Source of the DNA: Russula earlei
Taxonomy: Eukaryota > Basidiomycota > Agaricomycetes > Russulales > Russulaceae
Assembly (NCBI GenBank): GCA_025769875.1
Contig: JAGFNK010000140.1
Span: forward strand, 1 to 64,000
Direction: 5' to 3'
Length of the DNA stretch: 64,000 nt
This document shows positions 10,848 to 21,928 of the stretch, piece by piece; position 1 is the stretch's first letter; every line of letters starts with the position of its first letter. The notes beneath the pieces are model-generated. The model did no database searches, had not been told where the DNA came from, and was given only the letters and a program-made list of their open reading frames with translations. Both the position numbers and the translations under genes were made by a program.

Positions 10848-12214
10848 ATGACATTCACGTATGTAATCGGTGAGGATATAATTCAATGGCGCATCTGCCT
10901 CCTCCCGGAGATAAAGAAATGGTAAAAGACCAACAGACAGACATTTGGTCCTGGGCTTGCAGAACATATGGAAGAGGATGATCCAACGCCGCGTGCGCTT
11001 CCGCGCTGGGTGGAGCTCGAGTATAAGGTGAGTTACCATGAAAAATTCGCCAAAGATCACACCTCAGCCCTCAGGACGTAACGCGATGCTGACTTTCCGC
11101 AACCCGACTCGGTCGCGCGACTCATCTTATCTCCCATACCCATATCCGCTGTCAACGCCTCTCTCGGACATGACGCTCACGATCGAACTACCTTAGCACA
11201 TGCGCACGCTCGCAGGTCCCGACGCGTCCGTCGCCTTCACGCACCTCTCGCGTGCGGCGAGCGCGTCCCTCTCAGCGGCCTTTGCCTCCACCTCCACCTC
11301 GATCCCTGATGACTCCCCCCCTGCTCTTCCTGAGCAGGCACGAGCAGAATGCCACGAGCAGGGCGTACTGGCTCTGATGCAAGCGCGCAGCATCCCTCTC
11401 GGGCACGTATGCCTGCTCGACCCAAAGGCGTCCGAGGCGCTCACGCCCGCCGACGGCGACGCGGGCCAATTCGCGTGGTTCCTGTTCGGCGTGCGCCTCC
11501 CTCTTCTCCCTCTCCCTCTCCCTCTCCCCCCTCCCCGTCTCATTTTTCCCCCTTTCTGTACCTCGTCACCCCTTCGATCCGTTCCTCGTTCCTCGGGACT
11601 TTTGCATAGGGCATCCTGGGTGCGTTTGCCAAATTCGACACCACGCTCTAGACGGGATCCCACCTGATGGCTCCCGTGAGGACAGGCGACGACCCTCCGC
11701 GAGACCGCACCGCCGAATTGCGCGCTCTCGGTTTCCCAACGCGTCATTTGGGTACCGTGCAGATGACGACGGACACCGCACTCGGCGTGACGAGACGCGT
11801 CGTCGTCGATGGCGGTTCGTTCGTTCCCTTCCTTTTTCCCCCAACACCTGGCTCATGTGCTACACTCGCGGACAGTTGCGCTCGAGGACATCCCATACGT
11901 TGTACGTAGGTTGCACCGCACATCCACACTTTCTGAGCGGTCGAACCCGCCATAATAGACCAGACCTATTTTCTGACGATCCCTTACGGTTGTACCTCGC
12001 TAGGATTACCCCACGATCCGGTTCAATGCGCGCGAGAGCGTCGAAATGCCCTTCCGTGCGTCTTGCTGATTTGAAATCAGGCCATTTACATTAGGACCAA
12101 TCTTACGGATACCTAGGCTACATAAAGGCCCCAGGTACTAAGGACGAGCCACTTCTTCCTCCAGGCATGAAGGCGCACCTTTACGCTGATCTTGATCAGG
12201 GCTTCGATCTTTAA
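10848..12214 (+). CDS. SFM1: SFM1-like SPOUT protein arginine methyltransferase
   Basis: Eight exons (10848-10869, 10963-11027, 11197-11490, 11610-11619, 11686-11814, 11876-11901, 12004-12055, 12117-12214) give 231 residues; yeast Sfm1 is a little shorter. The protein starts MTFTYVIEHMEED and contains family marks HVCLLDPKA...LTPADGD (about residues 100-125), FLFGGILGDDPPRDRT (the SPOUT knot, assembled across three exons), HLGTVQMTTDTALGVTRRVV, and the tail RFNARESVEMPFRYIK. Yeast Sfm1 uses S-adenosylmethionine to methylate ribosomal protein Rps3 on one arginine. The 22-nt first exon and the 10-nt fourth exon are unusually small but needed for the conserved sequence. A long antisense frame over exon 3 is a GC-rich shadow. 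Confidence 0.9.
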
Positions 12215-12621
12215 AACCTGCTGGACAGACATCTAACCGTAATAAATAAGGTTTTATTTTGGGAGGGAATGTGAAACGCTCTGTGTAAGTGAGGGTGATG
12301 CAATGTGGGGAAATGTCAGGTGGTGGAACAATGGACGATGATGAGAACAGGCAGTGGGAGGCAGAGAAATGGAAGCAAGTTATGCTAGCTCCCTCTGGCT
12401 TAAACCGATGGAAATTTAATAAACTAGACAGTGCAAGTGAATAGAAATGAGCAATGGCAGGAAAAGTAATGAGCGGAAATATCAAGTGTGTGATGACGGT
12501 AATAATACAATCCAGAAGCTGAAAGGTGGTAGCACCTTGGAATAACATAAAAGTAATGGAATGTACACCCGAGAGTAAAAGGGGAAGAGAAAACCAAAAA
12601 AACCTCAGGGAGGGGTCCCTC
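12215..12621. other. Convergent 3' intergenic space between SFM1 and ATG1
   Basis: It is about 400 bp between the stop codons of two converging genes and presumably holds both 3'UTRs. The open frame on the minus strand here overlaps the ATG1 end and resembles no protein I know. Confidence 0.6.
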
Positions 12622-15600
12622 TCAGTGAGATGCGGTCGCGCGATGGAACTGCTGGAGTGCCTCGGCATCCCAAGGTGCTGGTATTCGTGCGACGTCGTCA
12701 AGGTTCTTGTCCGCACGCGCATCGCGTAGCCGCTCACGTGTGGGCATTTCCATCCGCGCGCGGCAGCGCACAAGACGCAACTTTGTCCGCTTGATCCCTG
12801 TTACGATTCAACAGGCCAAGTCGTCAGGGAAAAGTTCATCGATTAGGATCATACTTACACGTGGCGATCGTCTCACGATCCTCCTCCATGAATGGATTGC
12901 CTTGCTGTAGCAGGTCGTCCTGCAACGCGTACAGACACCAGAGCGACTCTTCGTAAAGGCGCTCGCACTCATCGGGCGACCTATGCTGATCGAGTAGCTC
13001 CTTGCGCGCAGCTGTGCGGCTCTATGTTTGCGAAAGAACGTGTCAGCTGGTGAGATCGAAGTGAAGGGAGGTGTGCCTACCAGAGTTAGCGCCCTGTTGT
13101 ACACGAGTTCGTCAACCCATGTGGATGGCCCTGTGAACTGTGCGGGAAGCCAAGTCTTGACAAGCGCCGCGCGGTCATTACACCGTATAAAGTGGTCTTT
13201 GAACCAAGATAGTGCTGCATTACCGTCAGAACTCTTCATTACTCATGCTCTGAGACGGTCAACGAACCTTCATCAAAGCCATCGGAGAGAACGAAGTCAC
13301 CGTATGGGTAACGCATTTCCATGTGCTCTTGGTATTTGCGCAGCTCGTCGATGCCCTTTTGGGAGAACTGCATCACAAGCATGTATATTGCGATGCACGT
13401 CACCGCATTGTACTCTGCCTGCACGTCCGCATTGCGCCGACGCGCCGCGTGCTTTTCATTCTCCCCTTCACGCTGGATGAACTTGCTTGGGTCAGGCAGT
13501 GGTTCTAACCCATAATCAGCCGCAGTCAACATTCTCGCAAACATGCCAGGAATGACAAGGAGAAACGCACTCTGCGGCACACCCTTCACGAACTCGTACA
13601 TCTCGTCGGCCCAGCGAGTGATCACATGCGTCTTCTGCGCCAGATGTTCTAGTCCTCCCAATAAGACATCTTCCATTGGGTCGACGTCCCCTGTGCCACC
13701 GCCAAGGCTTGCAGTGCGCCGTGGTGAAGGTGGTCCTGTACCCGGTCCACTTGCATAGGTAGGGAAACGCGGAGGTGAGCGCGGACCGCTGATGCTCGCA
13801 CCAAAGAGCTTCTTCGACGCAAGACTTAGAGCACGCGAGAGGGCATTCGTAGTTGATCGGCCTGTTGGGATTGGGACGCTGCCCTGGTTCGTCGGTGGAG
13901 GGAATGTAAGGCCCGATGGCGATTCAGGTGTGGTGTAAAGACCACCAGGGGAGAGTTTGGGATCAATCGCGGAAGCTGGTGTCGGGGGTACACGACGGTC
14001 AAGGAGGGGTCGCCGCCGGGCTGCGTTGATTTCTGTGTGTATCGTCTCGCTTTAGGACGGGACACGTTGTATGTGTAGCATACTCACCGTCTACTGCCTG
14101 GTTGAACTCGACGGCTTGTGTATCCCCTACAAGAACATACTCCCTTCGGAGCAAGCCATCCTCTTCTGTCTCTCCTGGAATGACAGATCCCTCTGTCGAC
14201 AGTAATCTCAGGGCCGGTCGTGAAACGGGCAAAGGAGCTAAATTTGATGTCACACGAGCAACTGGGAGAGCATCCCCTGCACCAAGTTCCCTAGGGGGGC
14301 TGCAGCGAGAAAAGGTTTACATTTCGTATGGGAGACTTTCGAACGCTTACCTTGAAGACGGTCCCTCTTGAGAGTTAGATGTCACCTCGCTCTCTCGCCT
14401 CCTAAAGTTGAATTTGCTCGGTGGGATTATCGCCCGCGGGTCTAAGACCTCCGGCGGAATCCGCATGTGGTGTTCAGGTATCTTGCCATCGTCCACTGGT
14501 TCCTGAGATGGTGGGGAAGATGGCTTCACGGAGGTTGGTCGAGGAAACTTGGAGTTTGTCATGGCTTCACTCTTGAAAAACTCTTCAAAGCTTGCACGTT
14601 CTGCAGGATTGCGCCTTAAGAGCGCACGGATGAGCGCCTTGACATCTGGAGGAACCACTTGGGGTGGGTCGTCGCCTGGACGAGGCTGATGAGTGGGGTC
14701 CTCGTCGGGAAACTTAATTCCTTTGGAGTTCTCAATCCTCCTTAGAAGTTCAAGGTGATTGGAAGCGCGAAACGGGGGTTTGCCGACAGACATTTCGTAA
14801 AGCACGGTACCGACGGACCAGAGATCGGCCTTGGCGTCGTACTTCTGACTGCTAAGGATTTCAGGTGCCATATACAACCTGAGAGGAAGGAGGTTTTCAG
14901 TTGAGGCAGCCGCAGGGCGACCAGCTACAAGAAACTGACGGGGAACCGCAAAGGGTCTCGGCCATCATTGCGTTGGGGAGAGACCGTGCAAAACCAAAAT
15001 CAGCCACTTTGAGGAGAGGAACTCCTAAAGGGTGTCCGCGTGCTAGGTCATCACTACCTGGTGGACATAACAGCAAGTTTTGTGGCTTGATGTCACGGTG
15101 AATCAGGTTTCGCTGCCGCAAGAACTTGAGTGCACGTGCTGTTATGATGTATTCAGTGTTGTGGGGTCAAGTGATGGAGGACAGCTCGTACCGAGTTGTC
15201 TCAAGAAACTGCGGAGGACGATTTCGGCGAGACCGCCTGTCCTGGGATGTGGGTAATACTGGGGTGCAGCGCCAGGTTCGGGAATATATTGCAGATTTTC
15301 CACGCGGCCGCGCTTCTTGATGTAGTTGGTAAGATCGCCACCAGAACAGAATTCCATGATGAGGTATACGTTGCGCTCAGCGCGCTTCATGGACATCAGT
15401 GGAGGGGACCAGTTGTGGGAGAGGACGAAACGTACGACGATATCAATTAGTTTGGTAATGTGACGATGATTTAAGGATTTGAGGATATCTATTTCGCTCT
15501 GAAGGTTCTCGACGAGCTTGCTGGAGAGGTTGCTCCTACTGACGGTCTTGATCGCGACCTCGTGACGCGTCTCCTAACGAGAAGGGGTTGCATGGCAAAC

Positions 15601-15770
15601 AAGCAAGGGAAGGAGAACGGGCGACGCACTTCGTTGTAACCTTTGTAGACGGTGGCAAAGCTTCCCTTTCCAAGGTCGCTTACTATAACGTAAGGCTTCA
15701 GGTCGTCATCCTCTGCTGGTCTGCTGGATGAAGCTGTCCGTTGTACTTGGGAATGAGAAGTGGCCGCCAT
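12622..15770 (-). CDS. ATG1: ATG1/ULK autophagy-initiating serine/threonine kinase
   Basis: Ten exons (15770-15630, 15573-15436, 15384-15192, 15138-14940, 14878-14351, 14299-14088, 14032-13268, 13214-13081, 13021-12859, 12797-12622) give 882 residues. The N-terminal kinase has the glycine loop [16 protein letters not shown] lysine, [10 protein letters not shown] hinge, [14 protein letters not shown] and YMAPE. A disordered, proline/serine-rich middle follows. The C-terminus is the Atg1 helical domain that binds Atg13: [14 protein letters not shown]..., [22 protein letters not shown], then [13 protein letters not shown]. Atg1 phosphorylates autophagy factors when nutrients run out. The protein looks complete and functional. 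Its start lies 229 bp from the start of a divergent Tag1-like gene. Confidence 0.95.
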
Positions 15771-15999
15771 GAGCTGGCTGGAGGTGATAGGGTGTCAGGA
15801 AAATATCGAGGGAAGGGATGGGAAAGGATATCGCGGGGGGGAGATGACGAGATAAGGGAGAAATGAAGAGGGAGGAAGAAGGGGATGTTGGGCAGCACCT
15901 CCAAGGTTGCTTGGCTGAATTAGCAACAAGCGACGGTGAGCCGCGCTAATCAGCCTTGAAGCACTCGTGGGAAATACCGGCTCTCACTCCTCCCTTCGC
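15771..15999. promoter_or_regulatory. Bidirectional promoter between ATG1 and the Tag1-like gene
   Basis: The two start codons, 15770 (-) and 16000 (+), are 229 bp apart. A GTG at 15967 is in frame with the plus-strand gene, but the first ATG is at 16000. The short shared space makes co-regulation likely. Confidence 0.5.
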
Positions 16000-17630
16000 A
16001 TGGCCGATCAACTCGACCAGAGTACCCACCCGCGCCCGCTTGACAAGGGAAAGGCCAAGGCACAGGCAAGCAACGCATTCGAAAGCCATCAACCCACAGA
16101 AATCACCCCTTTGCTCGCCTCGCGATCCTATGTCATCATCGCCGACGATGATGACATCCTACAGTCCGCTAGCCGATCTAATGACCGTGGCAGTCTGCTA
16201 TCTACCCTCACCACCGTATTTCTCATCACCCTTTCTATCTCCATCCTCCTCGTGCTGCTCCTGCTCTCTCTCGCCTTCTCTTATGCTGCAAAGGCCTCCC
16301 AGCTGTCTGAGGACGACATTTTACACACAGGCTTGGCTTTCCACGGCCCAGATGCCATCAAGGTACTCAACGTCTCCATCCACGGTGACGTATGGATGAG
16401 ACTCGACGGTCATGTCGGTTTTGATGCCGGCGAAACTATAGGCGTGAAGCCCAGCCTTGACGACAGCTTTTGGCTCGACCTCTGGAAAGCCATAGGTCGC
16501 TGGGGCATCCGCAATCTCGACACCGTCTCTCTAACTCTCTCCTCCATTAATATCTCTTCCCGGTATGATCCCTCAGAACAGCTGGCATCTGTCGAAGTTC
16601 CCCCTTTTCAAATCCCTCTTACGGCCAATCCTCCAGAAGATGCCTCTTGGTTGACTCCTATATCCTTGCCGGTTCATATTCACCCGTCACGTAATATCTC
16701 CGCTTGGTTCAAGTTTGCCAGTGAGAGCTGGCGACGTGGCTATGCCATCGCCCAGGCTACAGTTTCTCGAGCTGGCATTCAAGGCGGCACACTGCGACGC
16801 TCCAGCTGGCGAAATGCGCTTAGGATGGATAGGTCGAATGTGACCGTCGGACTCCATATGAAGAGTACGTTACCACTCCTCCAATCACCGCTATTCCGTG
16901 ACGGCTCTCACAGTCATCTAGTCCCAGCCCTCCCCAGCCTCCCCGTCCCAGGGAGTGGTCGAACTATCTCTGATTTTGTTCACCTAACCAACTTTTCCCT
17001 TTCCTCTCGTGCCCACGATCTCATCATCGACGCCGCGGCGACCATGGTCAACCCCGCGCCGTCAATCATAACCTTCACCTCTCCACCTCTTCCCTTCGTT
17101 ATCTGGATTCCACCTCCACTAGCCACAATCGACCACTCTCTCGTCCCCCTTGCATCCGTTACTGCAGAGCCTTTCAACCTCACCCATCCGAATATTACGC
17201 TCTCTCTTCGTGGCAAGGTCCTTCCCATTCCCCTGTCGGCCACCCCTGCGCTCTCCTCTCTCCTCTCTGATTACCTATCTGGAATAGACCATCCCATTTC
17301 TATCACGTCCTCCCTTGAACTCTTCTCCAACTACACCTCACACACAAAGTTCCCCGCCCCTGTTCCACGGCCGGAGCTACTCCGTAACGTCACAATCGAG
17401 GACATGAGGATTCACGCCTCGGGGACGACCATCCTGGCCAGCGGGATCGTCCACGCGCGAATCGCTTTCCCGGAGGGAGTCGACGTGACCCTCTTCGTCA
17501 ACCGCATCCTCCCGGATGCGCTCGTCTTTGACGGACCGCTGCCCACGGCATCCCTGCCCGTATCCCCATCATCGGCTGGAACGACAACAAAAAGGAGTAC
17601 AAAAGACATGGCCCGAATCAACGGCAATCG

Positions 17631-17667
<37 letters not shown>

Positions 17668-18120
17668 ATCCCACCGGCCCCACCCCTCCCTTCCCCGCTC
17701 CCGTCGCACGCCTTTGCACGCGTGCGGCCTGACGCCTGGCTCTCCGCGCTGAGCGCGCGGACCGCCCCTCGACGCGACTGGAACGAGCGCGGGAACACGA
17801 CGCTGAGCCTCTCCGCATGGTTCGTGGACGTTCCGCTCGAGGTGCTGCCCGGGCGAGAGCGCGAATTTCGTAGCTTCGTCACCAAGGTCATCTTCAGCCC
17901 TGGTGAAGGCGCCGTCGCGGGCGTGCAGGGCGTCGCTGCGGTCGGCGTGCGGGTTGATGGGCTGTTGGCTGACCAGCCCGAGACGGACGATGGCGATGGC
18001 GATGGCGATGGCGATGGCGATGGCGATGGCGATGAAGATGCGGAGGTTGCGGGACGTGGCGGGATGGTGTTGACGGGGTTGCCGTTTCGGGGGAGCGTGA
18101 GAGTCGGGAAGAAAGGGTGA
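16000..18120 (+). CDS. Type II vacuolar-type membrane glycoprotein, Tag1-like
   Basis: A single exon of 706 residues. A cytosolic head of about 65 residues carries an acidic dileucine motif (EITPLL), a typical AP-3 vacuole-sorting signal. One membrane span follows (LITLSISILLVLLLLSLAF, about residues 78-97). The rest is lumenal, with about ten N-glycosylation sequons and repeated beta-rich modules (TPHxNITLSLRGKVLPIP type). This layout matches yeast Tag1 (YLR173W), a vacuolar protein that helps end autophagy by acting on Atg1. I judge this from topology and general likeness, so the family assignment is moderate. Two simple-sequence tracts near the end encode runs of Asp and Asp-Gly. The head-to-head position with ATG1 supports a link to autophagy. 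It could otherwise be an unrelated LEA-2-like vacuolar protein. Confidence 0.6.
17632..17668 (+). repeat. (GAC)n microsatellite in the Tag1-like gene
   Basis: It encodes a poly-Asp run in the lumenal tail. The trinucleotide unit keeps the frame when the length changes. Confidence 0.8.
17988..18034 (+). repeat. (GATGGC)n minisatellite in the Tag1-like gene
   Basis: It encodes an Asp-Gly run 30 residues before the stop. It is missing from the duplicated 3' fragment at 25.3-25.6 kb, so it either expanded after the duplication or was lost there. Confidence 0.8.
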
Positions 18121-18348
18121 CTCGATAATGAATGTTGCGTCAATGCTGGTTTTTCGTACCGTCTGCGTGTTGAACACATGTACTGGTGCTGTACGTTTCC
18201 AGTCAATATATTTAGCTGTCTTCGTTCGAGCGCGTGGATTGTTAATAACGGAGCTGAGGCAGTACAATTACGACATCCGAGATATCAGATCCTGGGTTCC
18301 ATACTGATAGTGATGGATCTCCATAATGTAAAGAGTTCTGCGTCCAAG

Positions 18349-21110
18349 TCATGCCCCATAGTGCACGTAGGTCACCCAACGTGCCACAGTCACCTCTTTC
18401 CTCCGCAGCTCCTGCACGGCATCCCGAAGAGCCTTGGCCGCTCTCTCGTGGCGGGGCAGCTCCTCCTCCCCCTTCTTCCTTTTCTTCGAAAACATCGACT
18501 TGTACAAGTGCTTGCACACGTCACTGCCATCCGGGTCCCCCATTTTCCACATCGTCCCGACCACGCTGCGGAAGCCACAGTGCAGCATGGCGGCGGAGAG
18601 GTGGAGCGCCTCGTCCGGCCAGCTCCCGTCGGTCAGCGCAGCGGAGTGAGAGGCCGACAGGAAGGCAAATTCGGCGGCAGGAATGCAACAGCTCGCGATG
18701 TCGCGCAGCGTGAGGCGCTCGTCGCCGAAAAGTTTGATCGACGCCTCGAACGGCTCGCTCGGCTTCAGCTTGCCGGAGCCCGCAATGTGGAGGAAGGCGT
18801 TGCGCCGCATGCCGTCGAGGACCCCGACCGCAGTCGCCTTCTCCACCTTGAGGTGGCTCACTCGCGCCCGGCGAAGCCCACGCACAAGCTTGACCTCTTC
18901 CTGAATGCCGGGGAGATTTCTGTCGTGGCGCGCTACGAGAAGGAGTGATGATGGCTGGCATCGGCCAGATGCAGATGTACCGGGAATGGGCCTCCGAGAA
19001 TCGATCAGTGTAGAGAGCGTCGGCGTGTAGGAAGGGATGTAAAGGTCGCAGAAATACCGCTGCGTCCACTCGCGCGACGAGGATGGAATTGGGCCCATCG
19101 CGTGCAGGGGGAGATAACAAAACGTGGATGTCGGACACAACCAAACCCGAGACTGCTCCGGTATTCCCAACTCGCGAAGTCTCTCGATGACCAGCTGGCC
19201 GACGAGCTCATAAAGTTCTGCGAGCACGTAGCGAACTGCGTCCGTGTATAGGTCCCACTCGATGACTCCTTCTTGCCCCTGTCGTACGTTCACTAGTTGA
19301 TCTTTCAGTCGATTCGCTCGATCATAAAAGTCGTTCGAAGTGGGGATGTGGGAAATGGGAGAATCACGAACAACAATGAGAATGTCGCAGCGCCATTTCG
19401 AGTGGTTGATGATGATGACCGGTCCCCGTGAAGCCGCAGAACGGAGCGTGTCGAAATGAGGTGGAATCAAAAAGCGATCGAAGCCTGGTAGACTTCGAAT
19501 ACGCGAAGTGAGCGTATCGCGCTCCTTGAGAAGTTTCCGTTGTCTCGTCACAAGACGACTGAACGGGTCCATCCGGCTTCCCTCGCGACTCCCACCACCG
19601 TCGTCCAGATCTGTATCACCTCCAAGCCTATTGGAGATGGACAATCTCTCGAGCTCATGGTTGACCGCAATATACCTATTTGCCAATAGCCGCTGGTAGC
19701 TGATAGGCTGGTCGACTTCAGTGCGGAAGCCACGCATTTCGGACCAGAGCAGGGATCTCGCTCGTTCCAAAATCTCAATCGCCTGCTCATGGCAACCTGT
19801 ACTGATGTGATGTGATGCGTAGTCCAGTGGCATTGTCTCGCAAGTATGGCCCATCCAGACGAGTCGAGCGTGCTGTAATTGTACTGTTGGAGCAAGTTCC
19901 AGAGAGGGTTTCATTAATGACATCGCACTTTCATATGCAGTGGAGACCGACGAGTGCCTGAACTGTCGTGCGAGGAGGGCCCAAAGACACAAAAACTTGT
20001 ATCGATCCGCTACACTCACATATTTATCATCGACAGCCATCGGACATAGACGCATGATTTCCTCTACGTCTTGCCTGTGACGAAGCAAGCGCCAGCGAAG
20101 ACATAAGCAAGTAACAAGTCGTCGCATCACACAAAAGTGCAGAGCCCGTGCGTCTTGCATAGCAAGAAATCTGCGGTAAAGAATGATTGCCTCTTCAAGA
20201 TAGGCCATCGAATGGGTGGAATCGAATGCAATCAAGAGATCATCGCACAAGAAGCTGAGAGGAATAAATAATAATGGATGGGTCGAATGCGATGGGTCAA
20301 GTAGCATCCGACGGTATATTATTGCCTTTTCGATTTCCGCAAGGTCGCCCGTCCGAGAAAACTTGCTATCATACCAACACGCGAGCTCCTCGAGATACGT
20401 TCTCTGAAGAAGAGAACCGGTCGTGGTCCTGTGGAGTAGACCTTCGAGGTGATCGATTTTCTCCAGTACTGTCGTGAGCGGATAGGCACGTCTGCTGGCG
20501 TACATGCCACCAGTATGCCCTCTGGATGATAAGAGGTTGACGAGATCTGCACTAAGAAAGCGCGCCTCCAGAAGACTCTCTGTGAGTCCGAATGTTTTGA
20601 AGCGTTTCTCCGCAAGTATGGATAAAGCTTGAGTGAGGACAGCACGGTGTTGATTGTCGGGAGAAGATAAGCTGAGTGCTGTGCGACAACGGAAAATTGC
20701 CTCTTCTGAGTATTGTGGGTCTGAATAGAAAATTGAGCGGGCAAGAGCAAGCAACGCGGTCATTTCTGAAGCCTGGGTGCGGAGTGACTCTGTGCCATCC
20801 CGAGGAGTGGAAGCGATGAGGTCGTCCAGAATGGTAATGGCCTCCTCGCACTCATAGATTGAATGCGTCTCGAAGACGAAGCGGGTGAGGAGAGCACTGG
20901 CCAACACGAGGGAAACTTCACGAGGGCATATTCGGAGCTTCTCTCGTAGCGATTGAATGACGTCATCTGAGGACTCATTGGAAGCGTCAGGCAAAGCGTG
21001 GACGGTGCTCGATGGGGAGATCGCTGTCAATGACCGTAATATCGTTAATCACGGGAAGACTGCGATCGGATTCAGGGCTTACAATGAGAGACGGTGGGGT
21101 CCCCCGTCAT
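18349..21110 (-). CDS. TPR-CHAT protein, copy 1, predicted protease-dead
   Basis: A 28-nt first exon (21110-21083, starting MTGDPTVSH) is joined by a 59-bp intron to exon 2 (21023-18349), giving 900 residues. No ATG is available in exon 2 before residue 80, which supports the small first exon. Residues 30-560 form helical TPR-like repeats. The last 300 residues are a CHAT (caspase/HetF-associated) peptidase domain: PLHAMGPI, the segment YIPSYTPTLSTL, FLHIAGS, AEFAFLSAS, PDEALHLSAAMLHCGFRSVVGTMW and RWVTYVHYG. The active sites normally read HFACHG and LSACHTA. Here they read HIAGSG and LSASHSA, so both the catalytic His and Cys are Ser (codons 18775-18777 and 18649-18651). Fungal CHAT proteins are thought to act in regulated cell death. 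This one may be a pseudo-enzyme. It converges on the Tag1-like gene 230 bp away. Confidence 0.9.
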
Positions 21111-21928
21111 GCTTGACCAGACGGGATGGAGGAACGAGGCTGCTCCTGGACGTTGGGAGTTTGGGAGAAAAGGTCACGCTCCTCTGGCCGCTGCGAGAGT
21201 AAGGAGATGGCTCGACAGGGGCGCAAAGTGGGTGAACCTGGGCCCGAGCATTGAATTGGACACGTGCATGGACGCGCAATGGCTATGCCCTCAGGGTAAA
21301 AGGCTGGCTGGTGGCAGGTGAGTGAGACCCGGAGTATCAGTGGCGCTCATATGATCTGCACCGCCCAGCTCGCAGGTTAACCAGAAATGGCTGTAGGCCA
21401 ACGTTGCGTGAGAGTGGCACAGTGAATAAATCGAACAAGGGAAAATGTGTCCAGGTCGAGGTATTCAGACGGAATGACAAACGTTTGGCTCATTTAACGG
21501 TCGCAGGGGGAGAGGTTGAAGCTTGGGTCCGACCGGAAGCTTGAGATGCATGCCAGTGGAGTGGCAGTGTGACAATGGCAGCTGTATGAATGACATAAAT
21601 ATTTGGCATATCAGTTCAAGTAATCATGACGTCGATCACTGGAACGGGGAGCGTGAGTCGGGAAGAAAGGGTGACTCGATAATGAACGCTGCGTCAATGC
21701 TGGTTTTTCGTAGCGTCTGCGTGTTGAACACATGTACTGGTACTGTTCCTTTCCAGTCAATATATTTAGTTGTCTTCGTTCGAGCGCGTGGATTGATAAA
21801 TGACGGAGCTGAGGCAGTACAATTACGACATCCGAGATGTTACGAAAGATCAGATCCTGGATTCCATGCTGACGTGACGGGCCGAGGACGTAATCCATAC
21901 TGTAATGTAAAAGACTTCCGCTTCAAAG

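Noticed and set aside
11193..11747. 184-codon open frame on the minus strand
   Set aside because: It lies opposite conserved SFM1 exons and is Arg/Gly-rich, typical of a GC-rich antisense shadow.
12138..12773. 211-codon minus-strand frame covering the SFM1-ATG1 gap
   Set aside because: It runs through the last ATG1 exon in another frame and the SFM1 end. No homology is recognised.
15967..15999. Extra 11 residues at the start of the Tag1-like protein
   Set aside because: They would need a GTG start. The first ATG in frame is at 16000.
17412..18267. Long antisense frames with Ser-Pro and Arg runs
   Set aside because: They are created by reading the GAC and GATGGC repeats of the Tag1-like gene backwards.
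21024..21030. Start of CHAT copy 1 at 21030
   Set aside because: That codon is TTG. A 28-nt upstream exon with ATG and canonical splice sites exists in all three copies.
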